Shown: positions 36,012-44,486 of the stretch, in pieces
Layout: each line of letters begins with the position of its first letter
Numbering within the stretch: the first letter of the stretch is position 1
Assembly: GCF_022009635.1 (NCBI RefSeq)
Contig: NZ_CP091716.1
Coordinates: 7,496,501 to 7,560,500 of the forward strand
Source of the DNA: Variovorax paradoxus
GTDB lineage: Bacteria; Pseudomonadota; Gammaproteobacteria; Burkholderiales; Burkholderiaceae_C
Direction: 5' to 3'
DNA length: 64,000 nt
Made by a program: the position numbers and the translations under genes
The notes under the pieces: generated by a model
Told to the model about the DNA's origin: nothing
Databases searched by the model: none
The model's input: the letters and a program-made list of their open reading frames with translations, nothing else

Positions 36012-36716
36012 TCAATGAAGCTTTGCTGGCGGCTGCACGAAGTCCTCAAGTGTCAGCCCCTTCTCGCGCAGCAGCGCCTCCAGAAGCGGCTGCAGCTTGC
36101 CCAGGCTTTCGCTGACGGCTTCCCTGACCGTGTCGACGACCACTTGCGTGCCGCGCTCGATCTCGATGTTCAGGCGATCGCCCGCGCGCTTGTTCTCGAA
36201 GACCGTCATGCGGCGGGTTTCGGGAATCAACCAGACCTCAAACCAGCCCTCGGCGCGGCTCGCCTCGGAGACTGTCAGGCTGGCGCCGTTGATGGCGATG
36301 TAGCCCTTCGCGAAGACATACTTGCGAAAACCCTCGGGGATGCCGATCCGCAGCACGCGGTTCGTGTCGGAGGTCTGGACCGTCATGATCTCGGCCGAGA
36401 AATCGATGTGGCCCGACAGCGGATGGCCACCGATTTCAGCGCCATCCTTCGCGGCGCGCTCCACGTTGACGGAATCGCCGACCGCATAGTTGCCCAGGGT
36501 CGTGACATTGAGGCTCTGCAGGATGACGTCGAACGTCACCGATGTGGGCGACAGAAGCTGCGTCACCGTCAGGCAGACGCCATCGACCGATACGCTGGCG
36601 CCTGTTGCCAGGTCAGCGCAGAAGCCAGCGGGAAAATCGATCGTGAAGCTGCGCAGACCCTGACGATCCTCGATGGCGACGATGCGCGCCACGCCTTGGA
36701 CGATACCTGTGAACAT
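36012..36716 (-). CDS. ribE: Riboflavin synthase (alpha type), solitary paralogue
   Basis: A 234-residue protein with two tandem beta-barrel repeats. The diagnostic N-terminus is MFTGIVQGVARIV; ASVSVDGVCLTVTQL, GGHPLSGHID and KGYIAINGASLTVSE follow, as in riboflavin synthase (called RibC in E. coli, RibE elsewhere). It should dismutate two 6,7-dimethyl-8-ribityllumazine molecules to riboflavin. The C-terminus is about 20 residues longer than the E. coli enzyme (ending TLEDFVQPPAKLH). No other rib gene is near, so it is likely a second copy. It lies between two GntR genes on the same strand, 62 bases after the second; co-transcription with it is possible. Confidence 0.9.
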   Translation of the reverse strand: MFTGIVQGVARIVAIEDRQGLRSFTIDFPAGFCADLATGASVSVDGVCLTVTQLLSPTSVTFDVILQSLNVTTLGNYAVGDSVNVERAAKDGAEIGGHPLSGHIDFSAEIMTVQTSDTNRVLRIGIPEGFRKYVFAKGYIAINGASLTVSEASRAEGWFEVWLIPETRRMTVFENKRAGDRLNIEIERGTQVVVDTVREAVSESLGKLQPLLEALLREKGLTLEDFVQPPAKLH

Positions 36717-36778
36717 GTTCCGGGGAAGCTGAATGAAGTGGGCCGAATGCTAGCTCACCCTTTCCGCGGCGGCGCAGG

Positions 36779-37579
36779 TCAGGACTCGTCGAACACTATC
36801 TGCCCCGCCGTCAGGGTGTTGACCGTCTCGCCGGGAATGTCCATCAGGATGCGGCTGTGCGCCGGCGACATGTAGGCAGTCAGATGCTGCACCGGCGCCA
36901 GGTCCGTGTCGTGGATCACCCGCACCAGCTTGAGCAGCGGCCCGCCCAGTTCGGTTCGCAGCAGGCGCGACTGCTGCGCGTCCGCGGCGATCGCCGTCAG
37001 CTCCTGTACGGCGCGCCCGAACTTGACGCCCTGCCCCATCAGGATCTCATAGAGGGCCTGCTTGCGCAGCGCCGCGGCAGAGACCCGGCGGCCCAGGCGC
37101 AGCGGAACCCAGGCGTCGGTGAGCATGACCGGCACATCGCCCTTGCTGCGCAGGCGCAGCGCGTGAACCGCCAGGGCACCGGGGTCGAGCTGCAGCAGCG
37201 TCGCGACATCGGGCGGAGGCACCGCATGCGCGACCTCCAGCACTTCAGCGTGGGTTGCGAGTGCCGTCTTGCGCAGGCCGTCGACCAGACCCAGCGACGG
37301 GATGGGCCGCGCCAATGGCAGATCCATCCGCACGAACGTGCCGAGCCCGTGGCGTTTCTCCAGCAGCCCCAGCGCGACCAGATCGGCCAGCGCACGCCTG
37401 ACCGTGATGCGCGAAACGCCGAAGCTTTCGCACAGCGCCTCCTCCTTGGGCAATGGAGTCCCCGGCGCAAACATGCCGCGCGAGATCTGGTCGCGCAGCG
37501 TCAGGAAAAGCTGCCGATGCAACGGCGTCCCCTTGGCCAGCGCAGGCGGCGGGACGGAGTGCTTGGAGGAGGTGTTCAT
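36779..37579 (-). CDS. GntR/HutC-type transcriptional regulator of operon B
   Basis: A 266-residue regulator starting MNTSSKHSVPPPALAKG at 37579; upstream in-frame ATGs lie in the promoter region. The winged helix is FLTLRDQISRGMFAPGTPLP, then KEEALCESFGVSRITVRRAL and ADLVALGLLEKRHGLGTFVR. A UTRA-type ligand domain fills the C-terminal two thirds (VPVMLTDAWVPLRLGRRV). It is divergent from the nine-gene operon B with two clear palindromes in the 120-base spacer. It is the likely repressor of that operon, and differs enough from the operon A regulator to expect another effector or operator. Confidence 0.92.
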   Translation of the reverse strand: MNTSSKHSVPPPALAKGTPLHRQLFLTLRDQISRGMFAPGTPLPKEEALCESFGVSRITVRRALADLVALGLLEKRHGLGTFVRMDLPLARPIPSLGLVDGLRKTALATHAEVLEVAHAVPPPDVATLLQLDPGALAVHALRLRSKGDVPVMLTDAWVPLRLGRRVSAAALRKQALYEILMGQGVKFGRAVQELTAIAADAQQSRLLRTELGGPLLKLVRVIHDTDLAPVQHLTAYMSPAHSRILMDIPGETVNTLTAGQIVFDES

Positions 37580-37606
37580 GGGCCAGGAAAACAGTTCTTC
37601 GAGCTT

Positions 37607-37662
37607 CGAGGATATCCTCGTTGACTTGTTGTTATGTTGTAATATGGTTATAAACACCATAT
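37607..37662. promoter_or_regulatory. Two palindromes in the GntR/operon B promoter
   Basis: A perfect 14-bp palindrome CGAGGATATCCTCG occupies 37607-37620. A second repeat, ATATGGT-N7-ACCATAT, occupies 37642-37662 with perfect 7-bp arms. A TTGACT -35-like hexamer follows the first directly at 37621. Both lie between the divergent gntR and lyase starts, so at least one is probably the GntR operator; which one is not decidable here. Confidence 0.55.
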
Positions 37663-37699
37663 CAATCCATCGACAACGGAACACAGGAACGGAAATCAG

Positions 37700-38572
37700 A
37701 TGAGCACCCCCACCTCATTGCGCGACCTGCTTGGCGCACCCGGCATGGTGATCGCCCCGGGCGCGTACGACGCCATCGGCGCGCGCCTGATCGAGCAGGC
37801 CGGTTTCGCCGCGGCCTACATGACGGGCGCCGGCACCTCGGCCGCACGCGGCTTCCCTGACTTCGGCCTGCTCACCATGAGCGAGATGGTCGACAACGCG
37901 GCGGTGATGGCGCGCTCGGTCGCCATTCCGCTCATCGCCGACGCCGACACGGGCTACGGCAACGAGCTGAACGTGACACGCACCGTGCGCGAGTACGAGG
38001 CGCGCGGCGTGGCGGCCATCCACATCGAGGACCAGGTCGCGCCCAAGCGCTGCGGCCATCTCGACGGCAAGGAAGTGGTGTCGCGCGAGGAGTTCGTCTC
38101 GAAGATCCGCGCAGCGGTGGAAGCGCGACGCACCAAGGCGTTCATCGTCATCGCGCGCACCGACGCGCGTGCCATGCTGGGCCTGGACGAGGCCATCGAA
38201 CGCGCCAACGCCGCATTGCAGGCAGGCGCCGACATGGCTTTTGTCGAGGCCACGCAAACGATCGAGGAAGTGGCCGCCGTGCCGAAGCGCGTGCACGGCC
38301 CCTGCCTGCTCAACGTGGTGCCGGGCGGGCGCACGCCGGTGTTCGACCTGCGCGAGGCCGAAGCCATGGGCTACAGGCTGGCGATCCTGCCGGGACTGAT
38401 GCTCAAGGCCGCCATCGAGGCCGGCGATGCGGCGCTGGCCGAACTCAAGGCGACCTCCAAGGCCCCGACGGTGAATGCCACCGTGGCCCAGACCTTCCGC
38501 CGCTTCGGCGCCGACGAGTGGGATGCCCTGCGCACGCGTTTCAACGCAGGCGCCACGATGGAAAGCCGCTGA
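37700..38572 (+). CDS. Isocitrate lyase/PEP mutase-family C-C lyase (operon B)
   Basis: A 290-residue TIM-barrel lyase. The Mg2+ site is DADTGYGN (Asp81, Asp83), and the catalytic loop PKRCGHLDGK carries Cys118, so retro-aldol lyase activity is expected. Methylisocitrate lyase and 2,3-dimethylmalate lyase share this loop. It is the first gene of operon B; the LeuC-like gene starts one base after its stop. It is related throughout to the operon A lyase, but the N-terminal substrate region differs (TGAGTSAARGFPDFG against SGASIAYTRLGRSDIG), suggesting different side chains on the substrate. Confidence 0.92.
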   Translation: MSTPTSLRDLLGAPGMVIAPGAYDAIGARLIEQAGFAAAYMTGAGTSAARGFPDFGLLTMSEMVDNAAVMARSVAIPLIADADTGYGNELNVTRTVREYEARGVAAIHIEDQVAPKRCGHLDGKEVVSREEFVSKIRAAVEARRTKAFIVIARTDARAMLGLDEAIERANAALQAGADMAFVEATQTIEEVAAVPKRVHGPCLLNVVPGGRTPVFDLREAEAMGYRLAILPGLMLKAAIEAGDAALAELKATSKAPTVNATVAQTFRRFGADEWDALRTRFNAGATMESR

Positions 38573-38573
38573 C

Positions 38574-39974
38574 ATGGCCCGCACCCTGTTCGACAAGCTC
38601 TGGGACGCGCACGTCGTGCGCGAGCTGGGCGACGGCTGGGCCCTGCTGCACGTCGATCGCCACCTGCTGCACGACCTCTCGGGGCCGCCCGCACTGGCCG
38701 AAGTCGCCGCGCGCGGCCTTCCGCTGCATGACCCCGCGCTGGTCTTCGCCACGCCCGACCATGCCGCATCGAGCCTGCCCGGGCGCACGCCCGGCACCTT
38801 TCCGCTCGGTGGCCGGCTGCACGGCGCACTCGCCAAGCTCAGCGCCGATGCCGGCGTGCGCTTCTACGACCTCGGCCAGCCCGGCCAGGGCATCGTGCAT
38901 GTGATGGGGCCGGAGCTGGGCATCGTGCTGCCGGGCCTCACCGTGATCTGCGGCGACAGCCACACCTGCACCAACGGCGGCCTCGGCGCGCTGGCCTTCG
39001 GCGTGGGCTCTTCCGAGAGCACGCACGCGCTGGCCACGCAGACGCTGCGCCAACAGAAGCCGAAGCGCATGCGCATTCGCTGCGACGGCGCGCTCGGCGC
39101 GGGCGTCACCGCGAAGGACCTGGCGCTGCACATCATCGGCAAGCTCGGCGCGGCGGCGGGCGTAGGCTACGCGATCGAGTTCGCGGGCGAGGCGGTGCGC
39201 GCGCTCGACGTCGAGGCACGGCTCACACTGTGCAACCTCACGGTGGAGCTCGGCGCGCGCTTCGGCCTGATCGCGCCCGACCGGCGCACCGTCGAATGGG
39301 TGCGCGGGCGCAATTTCGCGCCCACAGGCGAGGCCTTCGACGCGGCGGCCGCGCACTGGCTCTTGCTGGCCTCGGACGAAGACGCGGTGTTCGACCGCGA
39401 GGAAACGATCAACGCCGGCACCATCGCGCCCACCATCACCTGGGGCACCAGCCCCGAGGACGCCATCGCCATCGACGGCACGGTGCCCGATCCGTCGACG
39501 GCAGCCGACGACGCCACCCGCGGCGCCATCGAGGCCGCGCTCGACTACATGGGCCTCGCGCCGCGCACCGCCATCGCCGGCACACCGGTCGACTGGGTCT
39601 TCATCGGCTCTTGCGCCAACTCGCGCCTGCCCGACCTGCGCGCGGCCGCCGCGGTGGCGCGCGGGCGCCATGTCGCCCATGGCGTCACCGCGTGGGTCGT
39701 GCCCGGCTCCGAGAACGTCAGGCGCGCGGCCGAAGCCGAAGGGCTGCGCGATGTGTTCGAGGCCGCGGGCTTCCAGTGGCGCGAGCCCGGCTGCAGCATG
39801 TGCGTGGCCGCCAATGGCGAGCAGGTGCCGCCGCAGGCACGCTGCGTGTCCACGTCGAACCGCAACTTCGTCGGACGCCAGGGCCCCGGCGCGCGCACGC
39901 ATCTCGCGAGCCCCGCGATGGCCGCGGCCGCCGCGGTCACCGGCCGCATCACCGACGTGAGGACGCTCGCATGA
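38574..39974 (+). CDS. LeuC-like hydro-lyase large subunit (operon B, long type)
   Basis: A 466-residue protein of the bacterial LeuC length, from the ATG at 38574. Cluster ligands are Cys347 (FIGSCANSRLPDLR), Cys407 and Cys410 (PGCSMCVAANGE), the positions expected for LeuC. The loop GDSHTCTNGGLGALAFGVG is intact. One change is GSCAN where leucine-pathway enzymes have GSCTN. It should hydrate a substituted maleate or the reverse. No leuA or leuB is close, and the genes around it encode a lyase, an isomerase and receptors, so a catabolic hydratase such as a dimethylmaleate- or citraconate-type enzyme is more likely than leucine synthesis. Confidence 0.9.
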   Translation: MARTLFDKLWDAHVVRELGDGWALLHVDRHLLHDLSGPPALAEVAARGLPLHDPALVFATPDHAASSLPGRTPGTFPLGGRLHGALAKLSADAGVRFYDLGQPGQGIVHVMGPELGIVLPGLTVICGDSHTCTNGGLGALAFGVGSSESTHALATQTLRQQKPKRMRIRCDGALGAGVTAKDLALHIIGKLGAAAGVGYAIEFAGEAVRALDVEARLTLCNLTVELGARFGLIAPDRRTVEWVRGRNFAPTGEAFDAAAAHWLLLASDEDAVFDREETINAGTIAPTITWGTSPEDAIAIDGTVPDPSTAADDATRGAIEAALDYMGLAPRTAIAGTPVDWVFIGSCANSRLPDLRAAAAVARGRHVAHGVTAWVVPGSENVRRAAEAEGLRDVFEAAGFQWREPGCSMCVAANGEQVPPQARCVSTSNRNFVGRQGPGARTHLASPAMAAAAAVTGRITDVRTLA

Positions 39975-40603
39975 CCATGACCCCCTTCACCTGCGTCACG
40001 GGCGCCGCCGTGCCCCTGATGCGCGCCAACATCGACACCGACGTGATCATCCGCATCGAACGCCTCACCTCGTTCCAGCGCGATCAGCTCGGCCCCTATG
40101 CCTTCGAGGCGCTGCGCCTGCGCTCCGACGGCAGCGAAGACCCTGCCTGCGTGCTCAACCAGCCTGCGTTCCGCCGGGCGCCCGTGCTGCTGGCCGCCGA
40201 GAACTTCGGCTGCGGCTCCTCGCGCGAAGGGGCGGTGTGGGCGCTGATGGGGCTGGGCGTGCGCTGCGTGATCGCACCCAGCTTCGGCGACATCTTCTTC
40301 AACAACTGCTTTCAGAACGGCGTGCTGCCGCTTCGCCTGCCCATCGCGCAGGTCGAGGCGCTGGCGGCGCAATGCGCGGGCGGCGCCGCAATGAAGGTCG
40401 ATCTGCAGGCGCGGACGATCACAGCGCCGGACGGGCACGTGTCGCCGTTCGAGATCGACTCGCTGCGCCGGGAAGCGCTGCTGCATGGCCTTGACGACAT
40501 CGGCCTCACGCTGAAGGACGACGCACTGATCCGCGCATGGCAGCAGGCCGACCGCGCGCGCCGCCCCTGGGCCTGGCCCGCCGCGCAGGGAGCAGCCGCT
40601 TGA
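39971..40603 (+). CDS. LeuD-like hydro-lyase small subunit (operon B, long type)
   Basis: A 210-residue protein from the ATG at 39971 that overlaps the LeuC-like stop (ATGA). It shows ANIDTDVIIRIERLTSFQRD, the swivel motif NFGCGSSREGAVWALMGLG, and APSFGDIFFNNCFQNGVLPL. In leucine biosynthesis the loop usually reads SREHAPWAL; here it reads SREGAVWAL, with Gly in place of His near the substrate gamma pocket, implying a changed specificity. Length and motifs place it in the bacterial long LeuD lineage, unlike the short LeuD of operon A. It forms a two-subunit [4Fe-4S] hydro-lyase with the preceding gene. Confidence 0.9.
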   Translation: MTMTPFTCVTGAAVPLMRANIDTDVIIRIERLTSFQRDQLGPYAFEALRLRSDGSEDPACVLNQPAFRRAPVLLAAENFGCGSSREGAVWALMGLGVRCVIAPSFGDIFFNNCFQNGVLPLRLPIAQVEALAAQCAGGAAMKVDLQARTITAPDGHVSPFEIDSLRREALLHGLDDIGLTLKDDALIRAWQQADRARRPWAWPAAQGAAA

Positions 40604-41238
40604 GCACGGCCACCGCATCGGGCTCGCTACGCAGCCATCCGTGGGTGCTGCGCTGGGCCGGTCTGCTCATGCGCGGGCGCCATGCCGGCGACGCGAGCCT
40701 GGCCTGCAGCGATGCGGCGCTCGCCCGACTGCCCGCCGCCATCGAGCTGCGCAGCGCGGACTTCGCGCACGGCGCAGCCATGCCACAGCGGCAGGCGGGC
40801 GAAGGCGTCGGCGGCAATCGCTCACCCGCGTTGGCGTGGCGGGGACTGCCACCGCAGGCGACGCATTGGCTGCTGCTGTGCGAAGACCCCGACGTGCCGC
40901 TGCCGCGAGCCATCGTGCATGTGCTCGCATGGGGCCCGTCGTCGGTGAACGCGCTGCCCGAAGGCGCCTTGAACAGCGGCCATGGCCCGACAGGCGTGAC
41001 GCAGGCAATGAACAGCCTCGGTCGCCCAGACTACGACGGCCCGCGACCCCTGCCCGGCCACGGCCCGCACCGCTACGCGTTCCAGCTCTATGCGGTGGAC
41101 GCCATGCCGCCACCGGGCCTTTCTCGCGAAGCAGGCCTGCTGCCCTGGCTGCGCGCCCACGCGCTCGCACGCGGACGCATTGACGGCCTTTACCAGCGCG
41201 ACTGGCGCGGCCGCACCGTCAAGCCATCGCCGCCCTGA
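40600..41238 (+). CDS. YbhB/YbcL-type PEBP-family protein
   Basis: About 212 residues from a TTG at 40600 that overlaps the LeuD-like stop (TTGA) and has GGGAG about 7 bases upstream; an ATG at 40669 is the alternative. The PEBP core shows LLLCEDPDVPLPRAIVHVLA, NSGHGPTGVTQAM and HGPHRYAFQLYAVD, the family's anion-binding region. It has no signal peptide, so it is likely cytoplasmic. PEBP-family proteins in bacteria have no settled role. Its place in the middle of a tightly coupled catabolic operon suggests it acts on or stabilises a pathway carboxylate, which is speculative. Confidence 0.8.
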   Translation: MSTATASGSLRSHPWVLRWAGLLMRGRHAGDASLACSDAALARLPAAIELRSADFAHGAAMPQRQAGEGVGGNRSPALAWRGLPPQATHWLLLCEDPDVPLPRAIVHVLAWGPSSVNALPEGALNSGHGPTGVTQAMNSLGRPDYDGPRPLPGHGPHRYAFQLYAVDAMPPPGLSREAGLLPWLRAHALARGRIDGLYQRDWRGRTVKPSPP

Positions 41239-41295
41239 AGCACCAGGACGCAACGGCCCTGCATCGATTCATTCATTCAAGAAAACGGAGACAAG

Positions 41296-42294
41296 ATGTT
41301 CGACAAGCCCCCCAGACCGACTGCGCCGCCAGCCGCGCGCAGCCTGCTTCCCGCACTGGCGTTCCTCGCGCTTGCACCGCCGGCGTTCGCGCAGGCGAAC
41401 AACAACTGGCATCCGGACCGACCCGTCACGCTGGTCGTGCCCTACTCGGCCGGCGGCGGCACCGACGCGACCGCCCGCGCTGTCTCCAAGCAGCTTGGCG
41501 TGATCTGGCACCAGCCCGTGATCGTCGAGAACATGCCCGGCGCCGACGGCCTGATCGGCACGCGCCGCGTGATGGAAGCGAAGCCCGATGGCTACACCCT
41601 GCTGCTGCAGGTTCCGTCGATCGTCGTCACCCGCTACACGCCCGGCCTCAAGGGCATCGACCCGCTCGCGCGGCTGGAGCCGGTGACGGCGGTGTCGCAG
41701 TCGCCCGCCGCCGTGGTCGCGAGCGCCAAGCTGCCGGTGAAGACCTTCGGCGAATTCGTCCAGTATTGCAAGACGGCGGCGCAGCCCTGTTCGCTCGGCA
41801 CGGGTGAGTCGCTGGCACGCATCTCGGCGAAGCAGCTGGCGGCCGAGGCTGGCCTGCCGAACCTGATCGTCGTCAACTACCGCGGCACGGGCGCGATCGT
41901 GACCGACATGATCGCCAACAACGTCAACATGGCCTTCACCGGGATCACCGCCGCACTGCCGCACTACAAGGCGGGCACGCTGAAGATCCTCGCCACGCAG
42001 GGCCCGAAGCGCGCGGCCGCGCTGCCCGAGGTGCCGACCACCACCGAGGCCGGCTATCCGCAATTCCAATCGGTTACTTGGTTCGGTCTGTTCGCACCCA
42101 AGGGCACGTCACCTGCCGTGACGCAGGGCATCGTCGCCGCGCTGCGCGAGGCCGTGAAGGATGCCGATGTGCAGAAGACCATCGCCTCCGCCGGTGCGGA
42201 GCCCGTGGTCAACGCGCCCGCCGCCTTCGCGGCGCAGGTGCGCGAAGAGAGCGAGCGACTGGCGACGCTCGTGAAGCTCTACCCGCTCGAGTGA
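41296..42294 (+). CDS. Bug-family (TctC-fold) periplasmic receptor
   Basis: A 332-residue secreted receptor. The signal peptide ends near APPAFAQA. Core loops are LVVPYSAGGGTDATARAVSK, VENMPGADGLIGTR, PDGYTLLLQVPS and NYRGTGAIVTDMIANNV. The last loop deviates from the usual PYKGxxPAxxDLxxG, so its ligand may differ from those of its neighbours. It lies 57 bases after the PEBP gene and 26 before the PrpF-family gene. It is the first of three Bug receptors in operon B. Confidence 0.92.
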   Translation: MFDKPPRPTAPPAARSLLPALAFLALAPPAFAQANNNWHPDRPVTLVVPYSAGGGTDATARAVSKQLGVIWHQPVIVENMPGADGLIGTRRVMEAKPDGYTLLLQVPSIVVTRYTPGLKGIDPLARLEPVTAVSQSPAAVVASAKLPVKTFGEFVQYCKTAAQPCSLGTGESLARISAKQLAAEAGLPNLIVVNYRGTGAIVTDMIANNVNMAFTGITAALPHYKAGTLKILATQGPKRAAALPEVPTTTEAGYPQFQSVTWFGLFAPKGTSPAVTQGIVAALREAVKDADVQKTIASAGAEPVVNAPAAFAAQVREESERLATLVKLYPLE

Positions 42295-42320
42295 TCCAGC
42301 CGACGACAAGGAACAAGACC

Positions 42321-43493
42321 ATGGCTTCCAACCCAGACACCGAACAGATCGCCGTGCGCTGCGTGCTGATGCGCGGCGGCACCAGCAAGGCGCTGTTCTT
42401 CCATGAGCGCGACGTGCCGCCCGCGGGCCCGGCGCGCGACCGGCTGCTCAAGCGCGCGATGGGCACGCCCGACGTGCTCCAGATCGACGGCATGGGCGGC
42501 TCGCGGCTCGTGACCTCGAAGGTCGCGATCATCCAGCGCTCCGCGCGCGAGGATGCAGACGTCGACTACACCTTCGCGCAGGTTGACGTGGACCGCGACA
42601 TCGTCGGCCACGACGCCAACTGCGGCAACATCTCTTCGGCGGTCGCGCCTTTTGCCATCGACGAGGGGCTGGTGGAGGCCACCGAGCCGGTGACCACCGT
42701 GCGCATCTACAACACCAACACCGACAAGCTGCTGGTCTCGAAGGTGCAGGTGAGAAACGGCAAGGCCCGCGTGCACGGCGACTGCGCCATTCCCGGCGTG
42801 CCCGGCACCGGCGCGGAAATTCTCATGGACTATGCGGGCACCGTGGGCGCCAAGACCGGCCGCCTGCTGCCCACGGGCCGGACGGTGGACACGGTGACGC
42901 TGGAAGACGGCCGCCACATCGAGGTGTCCCTGTGCGACACCGCCAACCCCTGCGTGTTCATCGCGGCGCAATCGCTGGGCATGAGCGGCAGCGAACTGCC
43001 CGACGCCATCAGCGCCGACCGCGCGCTGATCGAGACGCTGGGCGAGATCCAGTCGAAGATGGGCCAGCGCATCGGCCTCTACGCCGACTGGCGCGACGTG
43101 CACCTGCCAGGCCTGCCGCTGGCGGTGATCGTCGCGCCGCCGGCCGGCTACGCCGACGTGAACGGCGATAGGCAGGAGGCCGCGTCGATGGACCTGCGCG
43201 CACGACTCGTGTTCCTCGGCAAGTGCCACGACAGCATGGCCGGCACCGGCTCGATGTGCACGGCCGCCGCCTCGCGCGTGCCCGGATCGACGGTGCATCA
43301 GGCGATCGGCGCGGAGCGCGCGGCCACCGGCACGCTGCGCATCGGCCATCCGCTGGGCGTGATGGAAGTGAAGGTGGTGGCCGAGCCGTCAGCCGCCCCA
43401 GCGGACATCCGCTTCTCGGCGCTCGGCCTCACGCGCACTGCGCGCCGGCTGATGGCGGGCGAGGTCTATGTGCCGGTGGAGGACGACGCATGA
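42321..43493 (+). CDS. PrpF-family isomerase (AcnD-accessory/4-oxalomesaconate tautomerase/methylitaconate isomerase type)
   Basis: A 390-residue protein from the ATG at 42321. The N-terminus VRCVLMRGGTSKALFFHERD is the PrpF hallmark. Lys67 (RLVTSKVAII) and Cys101 (HDANCGNISSAV) match the catalytic Lys and Cys of PrpF, with the same spacing of 34 residues. The diaminopimelate-epimerase-like fold moves a double bond by proton transfer, for example trans- to cis-2-methylaconitate, 4-oxalomesaconate tautomers, or 3-methylitaconate to dimethylmaleate. In this operon it would supply the alkene for the LeuCD-like hydratase. Its stop overlaps the next Bug start. Confidence 0.9.
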   Translation: MASNPDTEQIAVRCVLMRGGTSKALFFHERDVPPAGPARDRLLKRAMGTPDVLQIDGMGGSRLVTSKVAIIQRSAREDADVDYTFAQVDVDRDIVGHDANCGNISSAVAPFAIDEGLVEATEPVTTVRIYNTNTDKLLVSKVQVRNGKARVHGDCAIPGVPGTGAEILMDYAGTVGAKTGRLLPTGRTVDTVTLEDGRHIEVSLCDTANPCVFIAAQSLGMSGSELPDAISADRALIETLGEIQSKMGQRIGLYADWRDVHLPGLPLAVIVAPPAGYADVNGDRQEAASMDLRARLVFLGKCHDSMAGTGSMCTAAASRVPGSTVHQAIGAERAATGTLRIGHPLGVMEVKVVAEPSAAPADIRFSALGLTRTARRLMAGEVYVPVEDDA

Positions 43494-44467
43494 AGGCAAC
43501 CATCTTGCGGCGCGCGCTCGGCGCGTTCTGCTTTGCGGCGGCAACTACCGCGGCTTTCGCACAAGGCCCGCTGCCGGCCAAGCCGCTGCGCATCGTGGTC
43601 GGCTACCCGGCGGGCCAGACGGTGGACATCATCGCGCGCAACTACGCCGCGGCACTCACCAAGGAACTGGGCCAGCCCGTCTACGTCGACAACCGCGCCG
43701 GCGCCAACGGCAGCCTCGGCGCGCAGGAAGTGAAGAAGAGCGCGCCCGACGGCAGCACGCTGCTGCTCGGCACGCTGGGCCAGATGGCCATCAACCCCAC
43801 GCTCTACAAAAAGCTGCCCTACGACACGCTGAAGGACTTCGCGCCGGTGTCGATGGTGAGCATGGGCCCGCTGCTGCTGGTGGCCAATCCGTCGTTCCCG
43901 CCGAACGACGTGAAGGAGCTGGTCGCGTATGCGAAGGCGCGGCCCGGCAAGATCGACTTCGGCTCGGGCGGCAACGGCATCACCGCGCACCTGGCGATGG
44001 AGATGTTCCAGGCGCAGGCCGGCATCCAGCTCAACCACATTCCCTACAAGGGCTCGCCCGCCGCGCTGAACGACCTGATGGGCGGCCAGGTGTCGCTGAT
44101 GTTCGATGCGGTACCGGCGGCGCTGCCGCATGTGAAGTCGGGCAAGCTGAAGGCGCTGGCCATTTCGGGCCTGAAACGCAACCCGCAGTTGCCTTCGCTG
44201 GCCACGGTGGACGAACAGGGCCTCAAGGGTTTCGACGTGAACTCGTGGGTCGGCTTTCTCGCGCCGGCAGGCACGCCGCAGGCCACGGTGGACGCATTGA
44301 ACGCCGCCATCCATCGCGCTGCCGCCAGCCCCGCGCTGGTGGAGGCCACGCGCGCCATCGGCTCGGAAGTGCAGGTCGACACGCCCGCCCACTTCGCGGC
44401 CTTCCTGCAGACCGAAGTGAGGAAATGGGGCCAAGCCGTGACCGACGGCCGCGTCCAGATCGATTGA
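43490..44467 (+). CDS. Bug-family (TctC-fold) periplasmic receptor
   Basis: A 325-residue receptor from the ATG at 43490, overlapping the PrpF-family stop (ATGA). The signal peptide ends TTAAFAQ. Core loops are IVVGYPAGQTVDIIARNYAA, VDNRAGANGSLGAQ, PDGSTLLLGT and HIPYKGSPAALNDLMGGQ. It is translationally coupled to the isomerase gene, which ties the transport function to the same substrate. The MmgE/PrpD gene follows after 19 bases. Confidence 0.92.
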   Translation: MKATILRRALGAFCFAAATTAAFAQGPLPAKPLRIVVGYPAGQTVDIIARNYAAALTKELGQPVYVDNRAGANGSLGAQEVKKSAPDGSTLLLGTLGQMAINPTLYKKLPYDTLKDFAPVSMVSMGPLLLVANPSFPPNDVKELVAYAKARPGKIDFGSGGNGITAHLAMEMFQAQAGIQLNHIPYKGSPAALNDLMGGQVSLMFDAVPAALPHVKSGKLKALAISGLKRNPQLPSLATVDEQGLKGFDVNSWVGFLAPAGTPQATVDALNAAIHRAAASPALVEATRAIGSEVQVDTPAHFAAFLQTEVRKWGQAVTDGRVQID

Positions 44468-44486
44468 AAAGAACCGGAGCCAACGC

